NCBI RefSeq assembly: GCF_037113415.1
Contig: NZ_CP146608.1
Coordinates: 1,756,501 to 1,820,500, forward strand
Reading direction: 5' to 3'
DNA from: Devosia sp. XK-2
GTDB taxonomy: Bacteria; Pseudomonadota; Alphaproteobacteria; Rhizobiales; Devosiaceae
DNA length: 64,000 bases
The position numbers and the translations under genes were made by a program. A model generated the notes under the pieces. It was not told the DNA's origin. It saw only the letters and a list, made by a program, of their open reading frames with translations, and ran no database searches. Below are positions 1-8,381 of the stretch, piece by piece. Position 1 is the first letter of the stretch. Each line of letters begins with the position of its first letter.

Positions 1-306
1 TTCAAGCAAGGCCGCACCGACCCCTTGTCCCTGCGCAGACGGCGCAACCCAGAGATCGGAGATGATATTGTCCATATCCTCGCGGGCACCCCAGCCCAGA
101 ATTTTGCCGTCTGCGCTGGCAACGATCATTGTCTCCGGCTTGTCGCGACAGAAATTCACGAACTCATCGCGCAGTTTATCCCGATCTGTACGGCCCGCAT
201 CATCCTTCCCGAAGGCGCTATGCGTCCAGGAAGCAAAGCCAACATTCCCGAGTATTTCGGCACAGGCCGACCCGGCCGGCCCAATCAGAAGCCGTGGTTG
301 CCTCAC
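1..306 (-). CDS. GNAT family N-acetyltransferase, C-terminus cut by window edge
   Basis: The reading frame on the minus strand starts with GTG at 306 and stays open to base 1, giving 102 residues of an acetyl-CoA dependent N-acetyltransferase. The part seen ends in the acetyl-CoA binding signature of motif A: a segment ISDLWVAPSAQGQGVGAALL, with the V-P-x-x-Q-G-x-G-x-G/A pattern typical of GNAT folds. The start overlaps the stop of the next gene upstream by 4 bases (GTGA), so it is translationally coupled to another acetyltransferase. The C-terminal part, including the second half of the acceptor pocket, is outside the window, so the substrate cannot be guessed. Confidence 0.85.
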   Translation of the reverse strand, partial: MRQPRLLIGPAGSACAEILGNVGFASWTHSAFGKDDAGRTDRDKLRDEFVNFCRDKPETMIVASADGKILGWGAREDMDNIISDLWVAPSAQGQGVGAALLE

Positions 307-812
307 TCGTCCTCAATGTCCCCGTCATAGGGGTGCAGCCGCTTTTCGAGATGGACACTCATAAAAGGCGAATGTCCTTCGCGCCCATCCGGTTTCAGCG
401 CCAGGATCCGATAGCCTTGCCGCTCGTAGAAGCGCACTGCCCGGACGTGGTCGGCGGGCGTTTCCAGGTGCACGCGTTCAGCTCCCTGGAGCTCCAGCAT
501 CAACTCCATGCGATCAAGCAACATGGCCCCGACACCGTGACCCTGCATTTCGGGCATGACGAAAAGATAGGGAATATAGCTGCGGCCCGGGACGCGCGAG
601 CACCAGCCCACGACGATCTCATCGAGCTCGGCCACGATGGTGTCGCGCCAACCCTGGCCCACGGCATGCGACAGCCGCCGGCGCTCGGCGTCCTGCAGGC
701 CCGGCTTGTCGGTCAATATGGGATAGATGCCATCTTTCCAGGCACGAAAGGCGATATCTGCCAGGCGAGGCGCATCCGTCATTTCCGCTTTGCGTATCTG
801 AATGCCTGGCAT
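303..812 (-). CDS. GNAT family N-acetyltransferase
   Basis: This encodes 169 residues, the normal length of a single-domain GNAT enzyme, which moves an acetyl group from acetyl-CoA to an amine. Visible are the N-terminal IRKAEMTDAPRLADIAF strand-helix, and around residues 85-105 the core LFVMPEMQGHGVGAMLLDRM with the Q-x-x-G-x-G/A loop. Near residues 122-135 comes the ETPADHVRAVRFYERQGY segment typical of motif B. An AGGAGG ribosome site precedes the ATG. It sits 9 bases after the chorismate mutase stop and overlaps the next acetyltransferase by 4 bases, so the three genes probably form one transcript. The natural substrate is unknown. Confidence 0.9.
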   Translation of the reverse strand: MPGIQIRKAEMTDAPRLADIAFRAWKDGIYPILTDKPGLQDAERRRLSHAVGQGWRDTIVAELDEIVVGWCSRVPGRSYIPYLFVMPEMQGHGVGAMLLDRMELMLELQGAERVHLETPADHVRAVRFYERQGYRILALKPDGREGHSPFMSVHLEKRLHPYDGDIEDE

Positions 813-821
813 CTCCGCCTC

Positions 822-1136
822 CTATTTAGCGCGCTTGCGCGCCGCGATTATGCCCTTCTCGTAATTGATGTTCCAATTGATCAGGGTCCGCCAGATAAGT
901 TCTGCCTGATCCTCATCCAGATCAAGGTCCAAACTGAGGCCGCGCACCTTGGCGACGATAGCCTCGATCCGGGCCGGATCGAATGCCTCGTGAGGGTCGG
1001 TCTTGATTTCGGCCATGCGCGTCACATAGCTGTGCCGCTCCGCGAAAAGTCCGAGCAAAGCCTGATCGATACGATCAATCTCCGCACGCACATCCTCTTT
1101 GGTTTCACATTCGCTAGGCAGTTTGACAGCGCTCAC
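822..1136 (-). CDS. Chorismate mutase, AroQ class (type II)
   Basis: This 104-residue all-helical protein matches the length of monofunctional AroQ chorismate mutases, which convert chorismate to prephenate in phenylalanine and tyrosine synthesis. The first helix reads VRAEIDRIDQALLGLFAERH, carrying the conserved R-x-x-I-D-x-I-D and the following L-L-x-L-x-x-x-R/E pattern. It is followed by a basic segment (VTRMAEIK) and a C-terminal helix, LIWRTLINWNINYEK. The start is GTG at 1136 with a GAGG site upstream. No prephenate dehydratase or dehydrogenase domain is fused. It leads a probable three-gene unit with two acetyltransferases that have no obvious link to aromatic synthesis. Confidence 0.88.
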   Translation of the reverse strand: MSAVKLPSECETKEDVRAEIDRIDQALLGLFAERHSYVTRMAEIKTDPHEAFDPARIEAIVAKVRGLSLDLDLDEDQAELIWRTLINWNINYEKGIIAARKRAK

Positions 1137-1386
1137 GTCCGGCCCTCAGGAAGTCGATACTGTTGCTGGTTTGCACCGCCACGCAGACGATTTCAACCCG
1201 CCCATGGCGAACGAACTGGCGGCCGGTCAGATCGACGCCTACATTCAAACCATGTCTAGCCAGTTTGAGATTGCCTGAGACCCCGTCTCGTCGAGACGGG
1301 TAGAGTGAACCGACCGGCCCCTGCGCGATGCCAGCGGCCGGCACCGCTTCTTTGCGGGCTATCGCCCGCGCCCACAGGCACTTTCA
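1137..1386. other. Intergenic region with an inverted repeat
   Basis: These 250 bases separate the divergent chorismate mutase and YjhX genes and should hold both promoters. A strong inverted repeat lies at 1282-1300 (CCCGTCT, five-base loop, AGACGGG), without a T-run on either side, so a terminator is not certain. A short plus-strand frame ending at 1278 reads like the tail of a protein (MANELAAGQIDAYIQTMSSQ, then FEIA and stop), but it has no convincing start or ribosome site. Confidence 0.4.
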
Positions 1387-1644
1387 ATGGACATTTCCCG
1401 AAACGAACAGCGGGTACTGCACGCACTGGCACAGGGCGGCCGTATCGCCGCCATCAAGGACGAACGCGGCAAGATCGTTGATTTTGAATTCTACAGCCGC
1501 GATGGCTGGCTAATGAGCGGCCTCACACCGCTCATCTTTAATAAGCTCAAGACCAAAAAAGCGATCAAGTCGCAGGGCGGCCAGCCCTATCGCATCACCA
1601 GGCGAGGGCTCGAACTGGTCAGAAGCCAGGTGGACAATCGCTGA
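1387..1644 (+). CDS. yjhX: YjhX family protein (UPF0386, annotated as toxin-like)
   Basis: This encodes 85 residues and matches the YjhX family along its whole length. The N-terminus MDISRNEQRVLHALAQGG, the central KLKTKKAIKSQGGQPYRI and the C-terminal GLELVRSQVDNR are all family hallmarks. In E. coli YjhX is paired with the acetyltransferase-like YjhQ and is listed as a putative toxin with topoisomerase-inhibiting activity. I see no yjhQ partner directly next to it, although two unrelated GNAT genes lie 0.6 kb away on the other strand. The gene appears to be monocistronic, and its stop is followed by the terminator of the opposite-strand gene. The toxin role is inference from the family name only. 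Confidence 0.85.
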   Translation: MDISRNEQRVLHALAQGGRIAAIKDERGKIVDFEFYSRDGWLMSGLTPLIFNKLKTKKAIKSQGGQPYRITRRGLELVRSQVDNR

Positions 1645-1680
1645 AGCCTCTGCCGTCGGGATCAGGCCACGCCGCTACCA

Positions 1681-1709
1681 AAAAATCGCCGGGCACCTGC
1701 CCGGCGATC
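1681..1709 (-). terminator. Intrinsic terminator of the minus-strand hypothetical gene
   Basis: There is a perfect 10-base stem (ATCGCCGGGC / GCCCGGCGAT) with a 4-base ACCT loop. Read on the minus strand it is followed by six T residues. It lies 27 bases beyond the stop of the gene at 1736-2053. Confidence 0.9.
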
Positions 1710-1735
1710 GTTGCGTCATCAAAAGCCGAGACCAA

Positions 1736-2053
1736 TCAGTGCTTCGTCACTTCGCTCAGCGCCGCAGCAATATGCTCCCATTCCTGAGACACACTTGCGG
1801 TGGCGCGGCGCTTGCCGGCGCGGCGATACCAATAATCGGCATTGCCCATATCGGCTTCGATCCAGTGCATCAGCGCATGCACCCAATCGAACGCCTGGAC
1901 GCCTTCCATGGACTGGACAATGTTGTGCGCCTTTTCCCATTCGGGACCGACGCGCAGCTCACCCTTCTTGAGCCACCAGAGCGCCTGCAGCGGCTTGCTC
2001 ATGTCCCTGGGAGGCTCGGACCAATCGAGCGAAGTAAAGATGTCTACGGCCAT
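1736..2053 (-). CDS. Conserved hypothetical protein
   Basis: I do not recognise a named family. The 105-residue product (MAVDIFTSLDWSEPPRD...) is soluble, rich in Trp and charged residues, and has no signal peptide or membrane segment. A W-rich stretch (ALWWLKKGELRVGPEWEKAH) and the pattern FDWVHALMHWIEADMGNADY suggest a small helical protein. The start at 2053 was chosen because an AGGA site precedes it. An ATG at 2119 and a TTG at 2128 extend the frame by 22-25 residues but lack a ribosome site. It ends at a clear intrinsic terminator and follows gatA on the same strand after a 130-base gap. Codon use is like that of its neighbours. Confidence 0.7.
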   Translation of the reverse strand: MAVDIFTSLDWSEPPRDMSKPLQALWWLKKGELRVGPEWEKAHNIVQSMEGVQAFDWVHALMHWIEADMGNADYWYRRAGKRRATASVSQEWEHIAAALSEVTKH

Positions 2054-2183
2054 CGGCTGGTTTCCTGTTGGCCCGGACGCAGCAATCGGGCGCGTCTCCA
2101 CCAGTTTCAATCTGTGCATGGGCGGCAAATAGTGCGGAACGGCGGCGCAATCAAGCGCTAGCCGTTGCGTAACACGTTAGGAC

Positions 2184-3680
2184 TCACCACCACTGCTTGG
2201 GTGCGAAGTCGCCGCCCGCGCTCTTTTCGATGACACGAGCGGCCGCAAACAGCGTCTCTTCGTCGAATGGCTTGCCGATCAACTGCAGGCCAAGCGGCAA
2301 TCCCTGCCCGTCCTTGCCGGCCGGCACGGCAATGCCTGGAAGGCCGGCCATGTTCACCGTAACGGTGAAGACGTCGTTGAGATACATGGCGACCGGATCG
2401 CTAGCCAAAGCCTCATCGCCGACACCAAAGGCGGCAGAAGGTGTCGCCGGGGTCAGGATGGCATCGACCCCTGCATTGAAGGCGTCCTCGAAATCCTTCT
2501 TGATCAGGGTGCGGACCTTCTGCGCCTTGACATAATAGGCGTCGAAATAGCCGGCAGACAGCACATAGGTGCCGATCATGATACGGCGCTTGACCTCCCG
2601 GCCAAAGCCGGCGGCGCGGGTCAGTTCGTACATGTCCGTGATGTCCTTGCCGCTGACGCGCAGACCGTATTTCACGCCATCATAGCGCGCCAGGTTGGAC
2701 GAGGCTTCGGCCGGCGCCACGATGTAATAGGCCGGCAGGGCATATTTGGTGTGTGGCAGGGAAATATCCTTGACCGTTGCGCCCTCGGCCTTGAGCCATT
2801 CCAGCCCCTCGGCCCAGAGCTTCTCGATCTCGGCCGGCATGCCCTCCATGCGGTATTCCTTGGGAACGCCAATGGTCAGCCCCTTGACCCCGCGCTCCAC
2901 GGCGGCGGCAAAATCCGGCACCGGAATATCGACGCTGGTGGAATCCTTGGGGTCGAAGCCCGACATCGACGTCATCATAAGTGCCGCATCTTCCACGGTG
3001 CGGGCAATCGGACCAGCCTGGTCGAGCGAGGAAGCGAAAGCCACTGTGCCCCAACGCGAGCAACGCCCATAGGTCGGCTTGATCCCCACAGTACCGGTGA
3101 ATGCGGCGGGCTGACGGATGGAGCCACCCGTATCGGTTGCTGTCGCACCGGCGCAGAGCCACGCGGCAACCGCCGCCGCCGAGCCACCCGAAGATCCCCC
3201 GGGGACCAGATTGGCATTGCTGCCTTCGGCGCGGAACGGGCTGATCACCGGGCCATAATAGGATGTCTCGTTGGACGAGCCCATAGCGAATTCGTCCATA
3301 TTGAGCTTGCCCAGCATGACCGCGCCGTCGCGCCAGAGATTGGCGGTGACGGTCGATTCATATTCGGGCTTGAATCCATCGAGAATGTGACTGGCGGCCT
3401 GGGTATGCACACCTTTGGTCGCAAACAGGTCCTTGATGCCCAGCGGAATACCTTCGAGCGTACCGCCCTGCCCCTTGCTGAGCTTTTCATCGCTTGCCTT
3501 GGCCATATCGCGCGCCTGTTCCGGCGTCGTGGCGACATAGGCATTGAGACTGGGATTGGCCTTCTCAATGGCACCAATATAGGCGTCGGTCAGCTCAAGC
3601 GCAGTAAAGCTCTTGTTTTCCAGGCCCTTACGAGCATCGGCCAGGCTTAGCTTGGTCAGATCAGTCAACGGGTATCTCAC
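2184..3680 (-). CDS. gatA: Glutamyl-tRNA(Gln)/aspartyl-tRNA(Asn) amidotransferase subunit A
   Basis: GatA is the glutaminase/amidase subunit of GatCAB, which turns misacylated Glu-tRNA(Gln) and Asp-tRNA(Asn) into the correct aminoacyl-tRNAs in the cytoplasm. The 498-residue product has the amidase-signature triad: Lys83 in [10 protein letters not shown], the cis-Ser in [11 protein letters not shown] (about residue 163) and the nucleophile Ser187 in [11 protein letters not shown]. The spacing from cis-Ser to nucleophile is the usual 24. The GTG start at 3680 lies 20 bases inside the upstream gene. A TTG four codons later is the alternative start. gatC is the first gene of the same operon, two genes upstream. 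No gatB is in the window. Confidence 0.96.
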   Translation of the reverse strand: MRYPLTDLTKLSLADARKGLENKSFTALELTDAYIGAIEKANPSLNAYVATTPEQARDMAKASDEKLSKGQGGTLEGIPLGIKDLFATKGVHTQAASHILDGFKPEYESTVTANLWRDGAVMLGKLNMDEFAMGSSNETSYYGPVISPFRAEGSNANLVPGGSSGGSAAAVAAWLCAGATATDTGGSIRQPAAFTGTVGIKPTYGRCSRWGTVAFASSLDQAGPIARTVEDAALMMTSMSGFDPKDSTSVDIPVPDFAAAVERGVKGLTIGVPKEYRMEGMPAEIEKLWAEGLEWLKAEGATVKDISLPHTKYALPAYYIVAPAEASSNLARYDGVKYGLRVSGKDITDMYELTRAAGFGREVKRRIMIGTYVLSAGYFDAYYVKAQKVRTLIKKDFEDAFNAGVDAILTPATPSAAFGVGDEALASDPVAMYLNDVFTVTVNMAGLPGIAVPAGKDGQGLPLGLQLIGKPFDEETLFAAARVIEKSAGGDFAPKQWW

Positions 3681-4119
3681 TCAAATTATCGCAGCGTGTG
3701 TAGAGCGTCGCACCGGGCGTCGCAACCTCGCTGCCCATTTCATATTGGCCGTTTGCGGCCATGGTTGCATCGAAGGCCGACACAACCTGGATTTGGGTTT
3801 CGTTATAAGGCGCCACCGCGAACGTGTCGGGATAGATCTCGCCAGGCAGCTCGCAAACCGCGTCGATGAACAGATGCGTGCTGCCCTCGCGCGTCTTCAC
3901 GTCAAAGAAGCTGCAGCGGAACTCCATCGATTGAATGCCGTCGTCGAAGTCGAGGCTGAGGAAATCGTGGTCCATCCATGCATCCACGCCCTTATCTTCC
4001 AACGCCTGGCAGGCCTCGGATTCGGACACGTAGAGCTTGTCGCGCGCAATGCGCAGGTCCTCCTGCGCCGCACTCGACACAGTCAGGGCAAGCAGCAATG
4101 GCACGACAGCGCCTTTCAC
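3661..4119 (-). CDS. Small secreted protein of unknown function
   Basis: I do not recognise a family. The GTG start at 4119 overlaps the stop of the upstream acetyltransferase (GTGA). It gives 152 residues that begin with a signal peptide ([19 protein letters not shown]) and a likely cleavage site after the Ala-Ala-Gln stretch. The mature part is acidic and has four cysteines ([28 protein letters not shown]), which fits two disulfide bonds in the periplasm. It lies between gatC and gatA, and its last 20 bases overlap the gatA start. It therefore appears to be translated as part of the gatCA operon although nothing links it to tRNA amidation. The longer frame from 4164 would hide the signal peptide. 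Confidence 0.75.
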   Translation of the reverse strand: MKGAVVPLLLALTVSSAAQEDLRIARDKLYVSESEACQALEDKGVDAWMDHDFLSLDFDDGIQSMEFRCSFFDVKTREGSTHLFIDAVCELPGEIYPDTFAVAPYNETQIQVVSAFDATMAANGQYEMGSEVATPGATLYTRCDNLSEIPVD

Positions 4120-4598
4120 GCGGCTTTCTCCGCATCGAGCCGCAACTCGAAAAAGGCCGACCATTCGCTGTCCGGATAGTCGAGGAACGGTCCTCTCGGG
4201 GTGAACCCGTAACGGGCATAGAGCCGATGCGCCTCGGCCATGCCATCACCGGTTCCGGTTTCCAGCATAATGACCGGCAGGCCACGTTCACGCGCCAGCT
4301 CGACAATCCGCTCCAGCAATTGGCGGCCGACGCGCCGCCCGCGCACCTCAGGCAGGGTGAACATGCGTTTGACTTCACCCAGTTCCGGCCCATGCATCTT
4401 GAGTGCGCCCATGCCGACCGCTTTGCCACTTTCGTCGCGTGCAACAAATAGTGTCGTATCGCTATCCGCCATCTGCTCGACCGTCATTTTGAACTGGAAC
4501 TCCAGCGGCGAGAGCGGCAGCAAATGATCGTTGAGGTGGGTCACCAGAGCCCGCACATCATCCTGCAAGGGCGTCTCAATGGCGATCGTAACCGTCAT
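4116..4598 (-). CDS. GNAT family N-acetyltransferase
   Basis: This is a 160-residue single-domain acetyltransferase. It shows the motif A region RMFTLPEVRGRRVGRQLLER (about residues 78-97), with the V/L-P-x-x-R-G-x-x-x-G loop for acetyl-CoA, then LETGTGDGMAEAHRLYARYG, the motif B helix with A-x-x-L-Y. The layout resembles small-molecule or PanZ/ArgA-like GNATs, but the substrate cannot be inferred. Its ATG follows the gatC stop codon without a gap (TAAATG), and its own stop overlaps the next gene by 4 bases. This makes it the second cistron of the gatC-gatA operon. Confidence 0.88.
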   Translation of the reverse strand: MTVTIAIETPLQDDVRALVTHLNDHLLPLSPLEFQFKMTVEQMADSDTTLFVARDESGKAVGMGALKMHGPELGEVKRMFTLPEVRGRRVGRQLLERIVELARERGLPVIMLETGTGDGMAEAHRLYARYGFTPRGPFLDYPDSEWSAFFELRLDAEKAA

Positions 4599-4886
4599 TT
4601 ACTCCACCACCTTGGGCACCATAAAGAAATGGTCTTCGGTCAGCGGCGCATTGCCCACGATCTTCTCGGCATAATTGCCATCGGAGATGACGTCGTCCCG
4701 GCGCCGCAGCGTCATCGGCGTGACAGAGGTCATGGCCGCGACGCCTTCGACATCGACTTCACCCAATTGCTCGACAAAGCCCAGAATCGCGTTGAGTTCG
4801 CTCTGGTAGCCAGCGACTTCCTCCTCCTCGATACGAATGCGGGCAAGGCGCCCGATGCGCTTAACGGTGGCGGCATCGACAGACAT
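4599..4886 (-). CDS. gatC: Glutamyl-tRNA(Gln)/aspartyl-tRNA(Asn) amidotransferase subunit C
   Basis: This encodes 95 residues, the normal size of GatC, the small stabilising subunit that wraps around GatA and the cradle of GatB. Typical features are the N-terminal [20 protein letters not shown] helix, the [19 protein letters not shown] region and the conserved tail [17 protein letters not shown]. The ATG at 4886 is preceded by GGAG. A longer frame back to 4940 lacks a site and family similarity. It heads an operon gatC, acetyltransferase, secreted protein, gatA. The two middle genes are not part of the usual gatCAB arrangement. Confidence 0.95.
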   Translation of the reverse strand: MSVDAATVKRIGRLARIRIEEEEVAGYQSELNAILGFVEQLGEVDVEGVAAMTSVTPMTLRRRDDVISDGNYAEKIVGNAPLTEDHFFMVPKVVE

Positions 4887-4969
4887 GGGAAACTCCAAGA
4901 TACGGCGTGTTGCCGCGTTATTAGCAATGCGGCGCAGCAAATGACAATGAAAATGCCTTATGTGTCGGA

Positions 4970-5494
4970 TCAGGCTTCCACGGCCAGAGCCGGCTCGAGC
5001 GCAATGAGCCCGGTTCCGTCGAGCCGATCGCGCACCCTGTCCAAGGCCGCGTCGATTTCCGCCTCACGACCGGCCAGGGCCACAAGGGCCGGCGCGACGG
5101 CGTCGAGGAGCCGCTCGGCGCGGTCGGCCAGGTCACTGCCGGCCAGCACCACAACTGCCTTGTCAGCCCATCGTCCGGGTTCCGGGAGGACTCCAACGGC
5201 CAGGAGCAGCGGCCGATCGTCGTCGCCATCGACGAGGAGACCGCACTCGCCAAGCGACCAGACTTGCACTGGCCGCAGCGCGTCACCGATATCCAACAGC
5301 CTCTGGGCCGGGCGTGGTCGCCAGGTTTGGAGATCGGCCGGCTTGCCGCCCTTGCGCATCGCGAGGACCTGATCGGCCCCGCTCACCAGTTCGCTGCGGT
5401 CAATACCACCCGGTGCGGCCTCGGGATCGACCACCAGCACTTGCCCGCCGATCTGGATACGAAATGTGGAGCCACCAAACCAGGTCAGTTTCAC
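4970..5494 (-). CDS. Hypothetical protein with a metallo-beta-lactamase-like N-terminus
   Basis: The 174-residue product opens with [18 protein letters not shown] and VLVVDPEA, which resembles the first strands of UPF0173-type metal-dependent hydrolases of the metallo-beta-lactamase fold. However, no HxHxDH motif follows and the position usually held by His is Gly-Gly-Ser. The rest is rich in Ala, Leu, Asp and Arg, with a likely helical C-terminus. It may be a degenerate, metal-free member. It begins with GTG, overlaps the upstream monooxygenase stop by 4 bases (GTGA), and lies 83 bases before gatC. In related genomes a UPF0173 hydrolase often sits beside gatC and ruvX, which supports this reading by position. 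Confidence 0.65.
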   Translation of the reverse strand: MKLTWFGGSTFRIQIGGQVLVVDPEAAPGGIDRSELVSGADQVLAMRKGGKPADLQTWRPRPAQRLLDIGDALRPVQVWSLGECGLLVDGDDDRPLLLAVGVLPEPGRWADKAVVVLAGSDLADRAERLLDAVAPALVALAGREAEIDAALDRVRDRLDGTGLIALEPALAVEA

Positions 5495-6744
5495 GCGTCA
5501 CGCTCCGGCTTGAAGGTCAGGCTTATCCTCGACGCGCCTTCGATGAAGCGCCGGGTCGATGGTCGATTGAGCACTGTTCGACCCAACCAACCCAGTACAC
5601 CCATCGGCAGCAGACCGAGAAGGGGCGCCACTGCCTGGATGCCTTTGAGACGTTTTGGTCCCCGGTTCTGCATCGCTTGTATCTTTTCCACCTCCGGGCG
5701 CCGCTCCGCCTCGAAACGCCGTGCCGCTACGTCGAGACGCTCAGGATCGGTCGCCGCGAGAAGCGTCGGACCGATATGGTTGGCCAGAATGATTGCGTCG
5801 CGCAACGCGACATTGATGCCCTGCGCCCCCACTGGCGACATAGGGTGCGCGGCATCGCCCATCAGCACCAGCCCTGGCACTGACCATTTCGGTAACATAC
5901 CGCAGATCACGTCGAGAAGAACGGGTTCGCTGGCCCGCTCGCGTCCGGCGGCAAATACGGCCGCCAGCGGCGGCGGCAGCACGCTGGCCAATTCATCCTT
6001 CCAGGCGCTCAGCTCACTGCCTCGAAAATCCCGGTAGCTGCCCTTCGAAATGATCCGACCGATCTGCACATGGTCACCTTCGGCAGGAAAGGCCAGCCCA
6101 AAATAGTCGTCCAGCAGAAAGCCATAGGCCTCCGTCGCCTTCACCGGTGCCGAGCGCGGCACCCGGCACCAGACGACGTCAAACTCCTGCCGCTCGCCCT
6201 GCAGCTCCAGTCCCAGACGCTTGCGCGCTACCGAATAGCGTCCATCTGCCGCGATGACATAGTCGCAACGCAATTGGCGCTCACCGCCCTCGCCGCCCAG
6301 GGCAAGCCCGACGACGCGGCTGTCTTCGACGATGAAGTCGCGCACCACCGTGCCGCGCAGCAGGGAAAAGCCGCTGAATTGGGCACATTTGCTAGTCAGC
6401 ATTTCCAGCAGCCTGGGCTGCGGCATCAACCGGACGAACTGCATATCGGGCGGCAGGATGCGGTCGAGCTCGATGTTTAGGAAACGCTTTCCGCGCGAGA
6501 ACATCTGCATTGACCGTATCGGCTGGGATGGAAGGGCGTCAAAGGCGTCCCACAGACCGGCTTCAAGAATGGCCTGCATGCCTCCGGGCGTCATTCCCTC
6601 GCCCCGGAACTCGCGCGAAAAATCGCGATGCCGCTCAATCAGGGTGACGCGGATATTCATCCGCGCCAGAAGCCAGGCCGTCAGCGCGCCGGCAGGTCCG
6701 GCGCCGATGATCGCCACATGCGGCAAAGGCTCATCGCTCGACAT
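5491..6744 (-). CDS. FAD-dependent aromatic-ring-type monooxygenase
   Basis: This 417-residue flavoprotein is of the PHBH/UbiH-like class, which hydroxylates aromatic or polyketide substrates using FAD, NAD(P)H and oxygen. Near the N-terminus is the dinucleotide site VAIIGAGPAGALTAWLLARM, followed by the acidic residue at the end of strand 2 (LIERH). Mid-protein is the DYVIAADGRYSVARKRLG segment with the conserved D-G. Around residue 290 comes VLMGDAAHPMSPVGAQGIN, the second FAD motif (GD). The C-terminal 60 residues are helical with a hydrophobic stretch (VAPLLGLLPMGVLGWLG) that could touch the membrane. It is coupled to the downstream hypothetical gene and divergent from ruvX. The substrate is unknown. 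Confidence 0.88.
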   Translation of the reverse strand: MSSDEPLPHVAIIGAGPAGALTAWLLARMNIRVTLIERHRDFSREFRGEGMTPGGMQAILEAGLWDAFDALPSQPIRSMQMFSRGKRFLNIELDRILPPDMQFVRLMPQPRLLEMLTSKCAQFSGFSLLRGTVVRDFIVEDSRVVGLALGGEGGERQLRCDYVIAADGRYSVARKRLGLELQGERQEFDVVWCRVPRSAPVKATEAYGFLLDDYFGLAFPAEGDHVQIGRIISKGSYRDFRGSELSAWKDELASVLPPPLAAVFAAGRERASEPVLLDVICGMLPKWSVPGLVLMGDAAHPMSPVGAQGINVALRDAIILANHIGPTLLAATDPERLDVAARRFEAERRPEVEKIQAMQNRGPKRLKGIQAVAPLLGLLPMGVLGWLGRTVLNRPSTRRFIEGASRISLTFKPERDA

Positions 6745-6798
6745 TGGCGACTCCCGCCCGTATTGAGACGGGCAAGAGCTACACCCCGGGGTCAGCCC

Positions 6799-7263
6799 AT
6801 GACAATAGACGCCGCCAACGATCCGCTCGCCGCCATCCCGGCCGCGGGCAAGATTCTTGGTCTCGACCTCGGCACCAAGACCATTGGTGTCGCCATATCG
6901 GATGGCATGCGCTATTCGGCCACGCCGCTAGAAACCATCAAGCGCACGAAATTCACTCAGGATGCCGAGCGGATTATCGCGCTGATCGCCGAAAACCAGG
7001 CGGTGGCGATCATCCTCGGCCTTCCGCTCAACATGGACGGCACGGAAGGCCCCCGGGTGCAATCGACCCGCGCCTTCGCCCGCAACCTGGCGCCAAAGAT
7101 CAATTTGCCGATAGCCTTCTGGGACGAACGCCTCTCCACCTCGGCAGTGACGCGCATGATGATCGAAGCCGATCTCAGGCGCGATCGGCGGGCCGAAGTG
7201 GTCGACAAGCTGGCGGCCAGCTACATCCTCCAAGGCGCACTCGACCGCTTGCGGGCACGCTAG
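6799..7263 (+). CDS. ruvX: Putative pre-16S rRNA nuclease / Holliday junction resolvase-like RuvX (YqgF)
   Basis: The 154-residue product is a YqgF-family RNase H-fold protein, implicated in 5' maturation of 16S rRNA and also named as a Holliday junction resolvase homologue. It has the signature ILGLDLGTKTIGVAISDG near residue 20 with the first catalytic Asp, the IILGLPLNMDGTEGPR motif, and the conserved FWDERLST with acidic residues. Near the C-terminus is VDKLAASYILQGALDR. The ATG at 6799 was chosen because the family similarity starts just after it. The upstream frame runs into the divergent monooxygenase gene. In many alphaproteobacteria ruvX lies next to gatC and pyrB, as here. Confidence 0.95.
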   Translation: MTIDAANDPLAAIPAAGKILGLDLGTKTIGVAISDGMRYSATPLETIKRTKFTQDAERIIALIAENQAVAIILGLPLNMDGTEGPRVQSTRAFARNLAPKINLPIAFWDERLSTSAVTRMMIEADLRRDRRAEVVDKLAASYILQGALDRLRAR

Positions 7264-7412
7264 GGTCCGAACGCGATTGCATCGCTGTCCGGGCCCGGCT
7301 GTTCCACTGCATTCTGACGGCCGCCAAGGAGATAATTTTACGAATTGGCGCGGCTGGGCTTGCCCCACCCAGCCCCCTCGGCTAGACCGCAGCAAATCGC
7401 AAGGGATGCGAC

Positions 7413-8381
7413 ATGCCGCAGCACAGCCCCGCCCGCTCTTCAGGCGACTTTCCTCCATTCCAGCAGCGCCATCTGATTTCCATTGCTGATCTCAAGCAGC
7501 ACGAAATCGTCGATCTTCTCGATCGCGCCGAACGGATGATCGAAATTTCCCGGCAGGAGCGCAAATCGCTGCCCACATTGGCCGGCAAAACCCAGATCAA
7601 TCTCTTCTTCGAACCGTCAACACGCACGCAATCCTCGTTCGAGATTGCCGGCAAGCGTTTGGGGGCATTGGTCGTCAATATGTCGGTCAAGACCAGCTCG
7701 GTCTCCAAGGGCGAAACCTTGATCGATACAGCTGCCACGCTCAACGCCATGCGGCCCGACGTGCTGGTTGTCCGCCACTCGGCCGCTGGTGCGGTGGAAC
7801 TGCTTAGCCAGAAGGTCGGCTGCTCGGTGGTCAATGCGGGCGACGGCGCCCATGAACACCCCACCCAGGCCTTGCTCGATGCACTCACCATCCGTAACCA
7901 CAAGGGTACGCTTGCGGGCCTGACGGTGGCCATCTGCGGCGACATTGCCAATTCGCGCGTGGCCCGTTCCAACCTGCTGCTGCTCGGGGCCCTGAACGTG
8001 CGCACCCGTGTTATCGCACCACGCACACTGCTCCCGGCAGGCATCGAACACCTCGCCACCGAGGTCTTTACCGACATGGCGGAGGGCCTCAAAGATGTGG
8101 ACGTAGTGATGATGCTGCGCCTGCAGCACGAGCGCGCCAATGGCAAAATGATCCCATCGGTCCGTGAATATTACCGCTTCTACGGGCTCGATGAAGAAAA
8201 GCTCGGCCACGCAAAGCCTGACGCCATCGTCATGCATCCCGGCCCCATGAATCGCGGTGTCGAGATCGACCCCGCCATCGCCGATAGTGACCGCTCGGTC
8301 ATCACCGATCAGGTGGAAATGGGCGTGGCCGTGCGCATGGCCGTACTCGACGCCCTGCTTCCACCGAGGAACGACCCATGA
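7413..8381 (+). CDS. pyrB: Aspartate carbamoyltransferase catalytic subunit
   Basis: PyrB condenses carbamoyl phosphate with aspartate, the first committed step of UMP synthesis, in the cytoplasm. The 322-residue product carries the carbamoyl phosphate loop [20 protein letters not shown], the motif [13 protein letters not shown], and the aspartate-binding MMLRLQHER and [11 protein letters not shown] near the C-terminus. The gene is 150 bases downstream of ruvX and overlaps the next gene by 4 bases (ATGA). That gene is a dihydroorotase homologue without metal ligands, as in the class of ATCases that need a pseudo-dihydroorotase partner. No pyrI regulatory subunit is present. Confidence 0.97.
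   Translation: MPQHSPARSSGDFPPFQQRHLISIADLKQHEIVDLLDRAERMIEISRQERKSLPTLAGKTQINLFFEPSTRTQSSFEIAGKRLGALVVNMSVKTSSVSKGETLIDTAATLNAMRPDVLVVRHSAAGAVELLSQKVGCSVVNAGDGAHEHPTQALLDALTIRNHKGTLAGLTVAICGDIANSRVARSNLLLLGALNVRTRVIAPRTLLPAGIEHLATEVFTDMAEGLKDVDVVMMLRLQHERANGKMIPSVREYYRFYGLDEEKLGHAKPDAIVMHPGPMNRGVEIDPAIADSDRSVITDQVEMGVAVRMAVLDALLPPRNDP

Noticed and set aside
129..1259. Plus-strand frame of 376 codons opposite the acetyltransferase and chorismate mutase genes
   Set aside because: Three minus-strand genes with clear family motifs and coupled starts occupy the same DNA.
1204..1278. Possible 24-codon tail MANELAAGQIDAYIQTMSSQ... on the plus strand
   Set aside because: It looks protein-like and could be a gene remnant, but there is no ribosome site, no family match and no supporting upstream frame.
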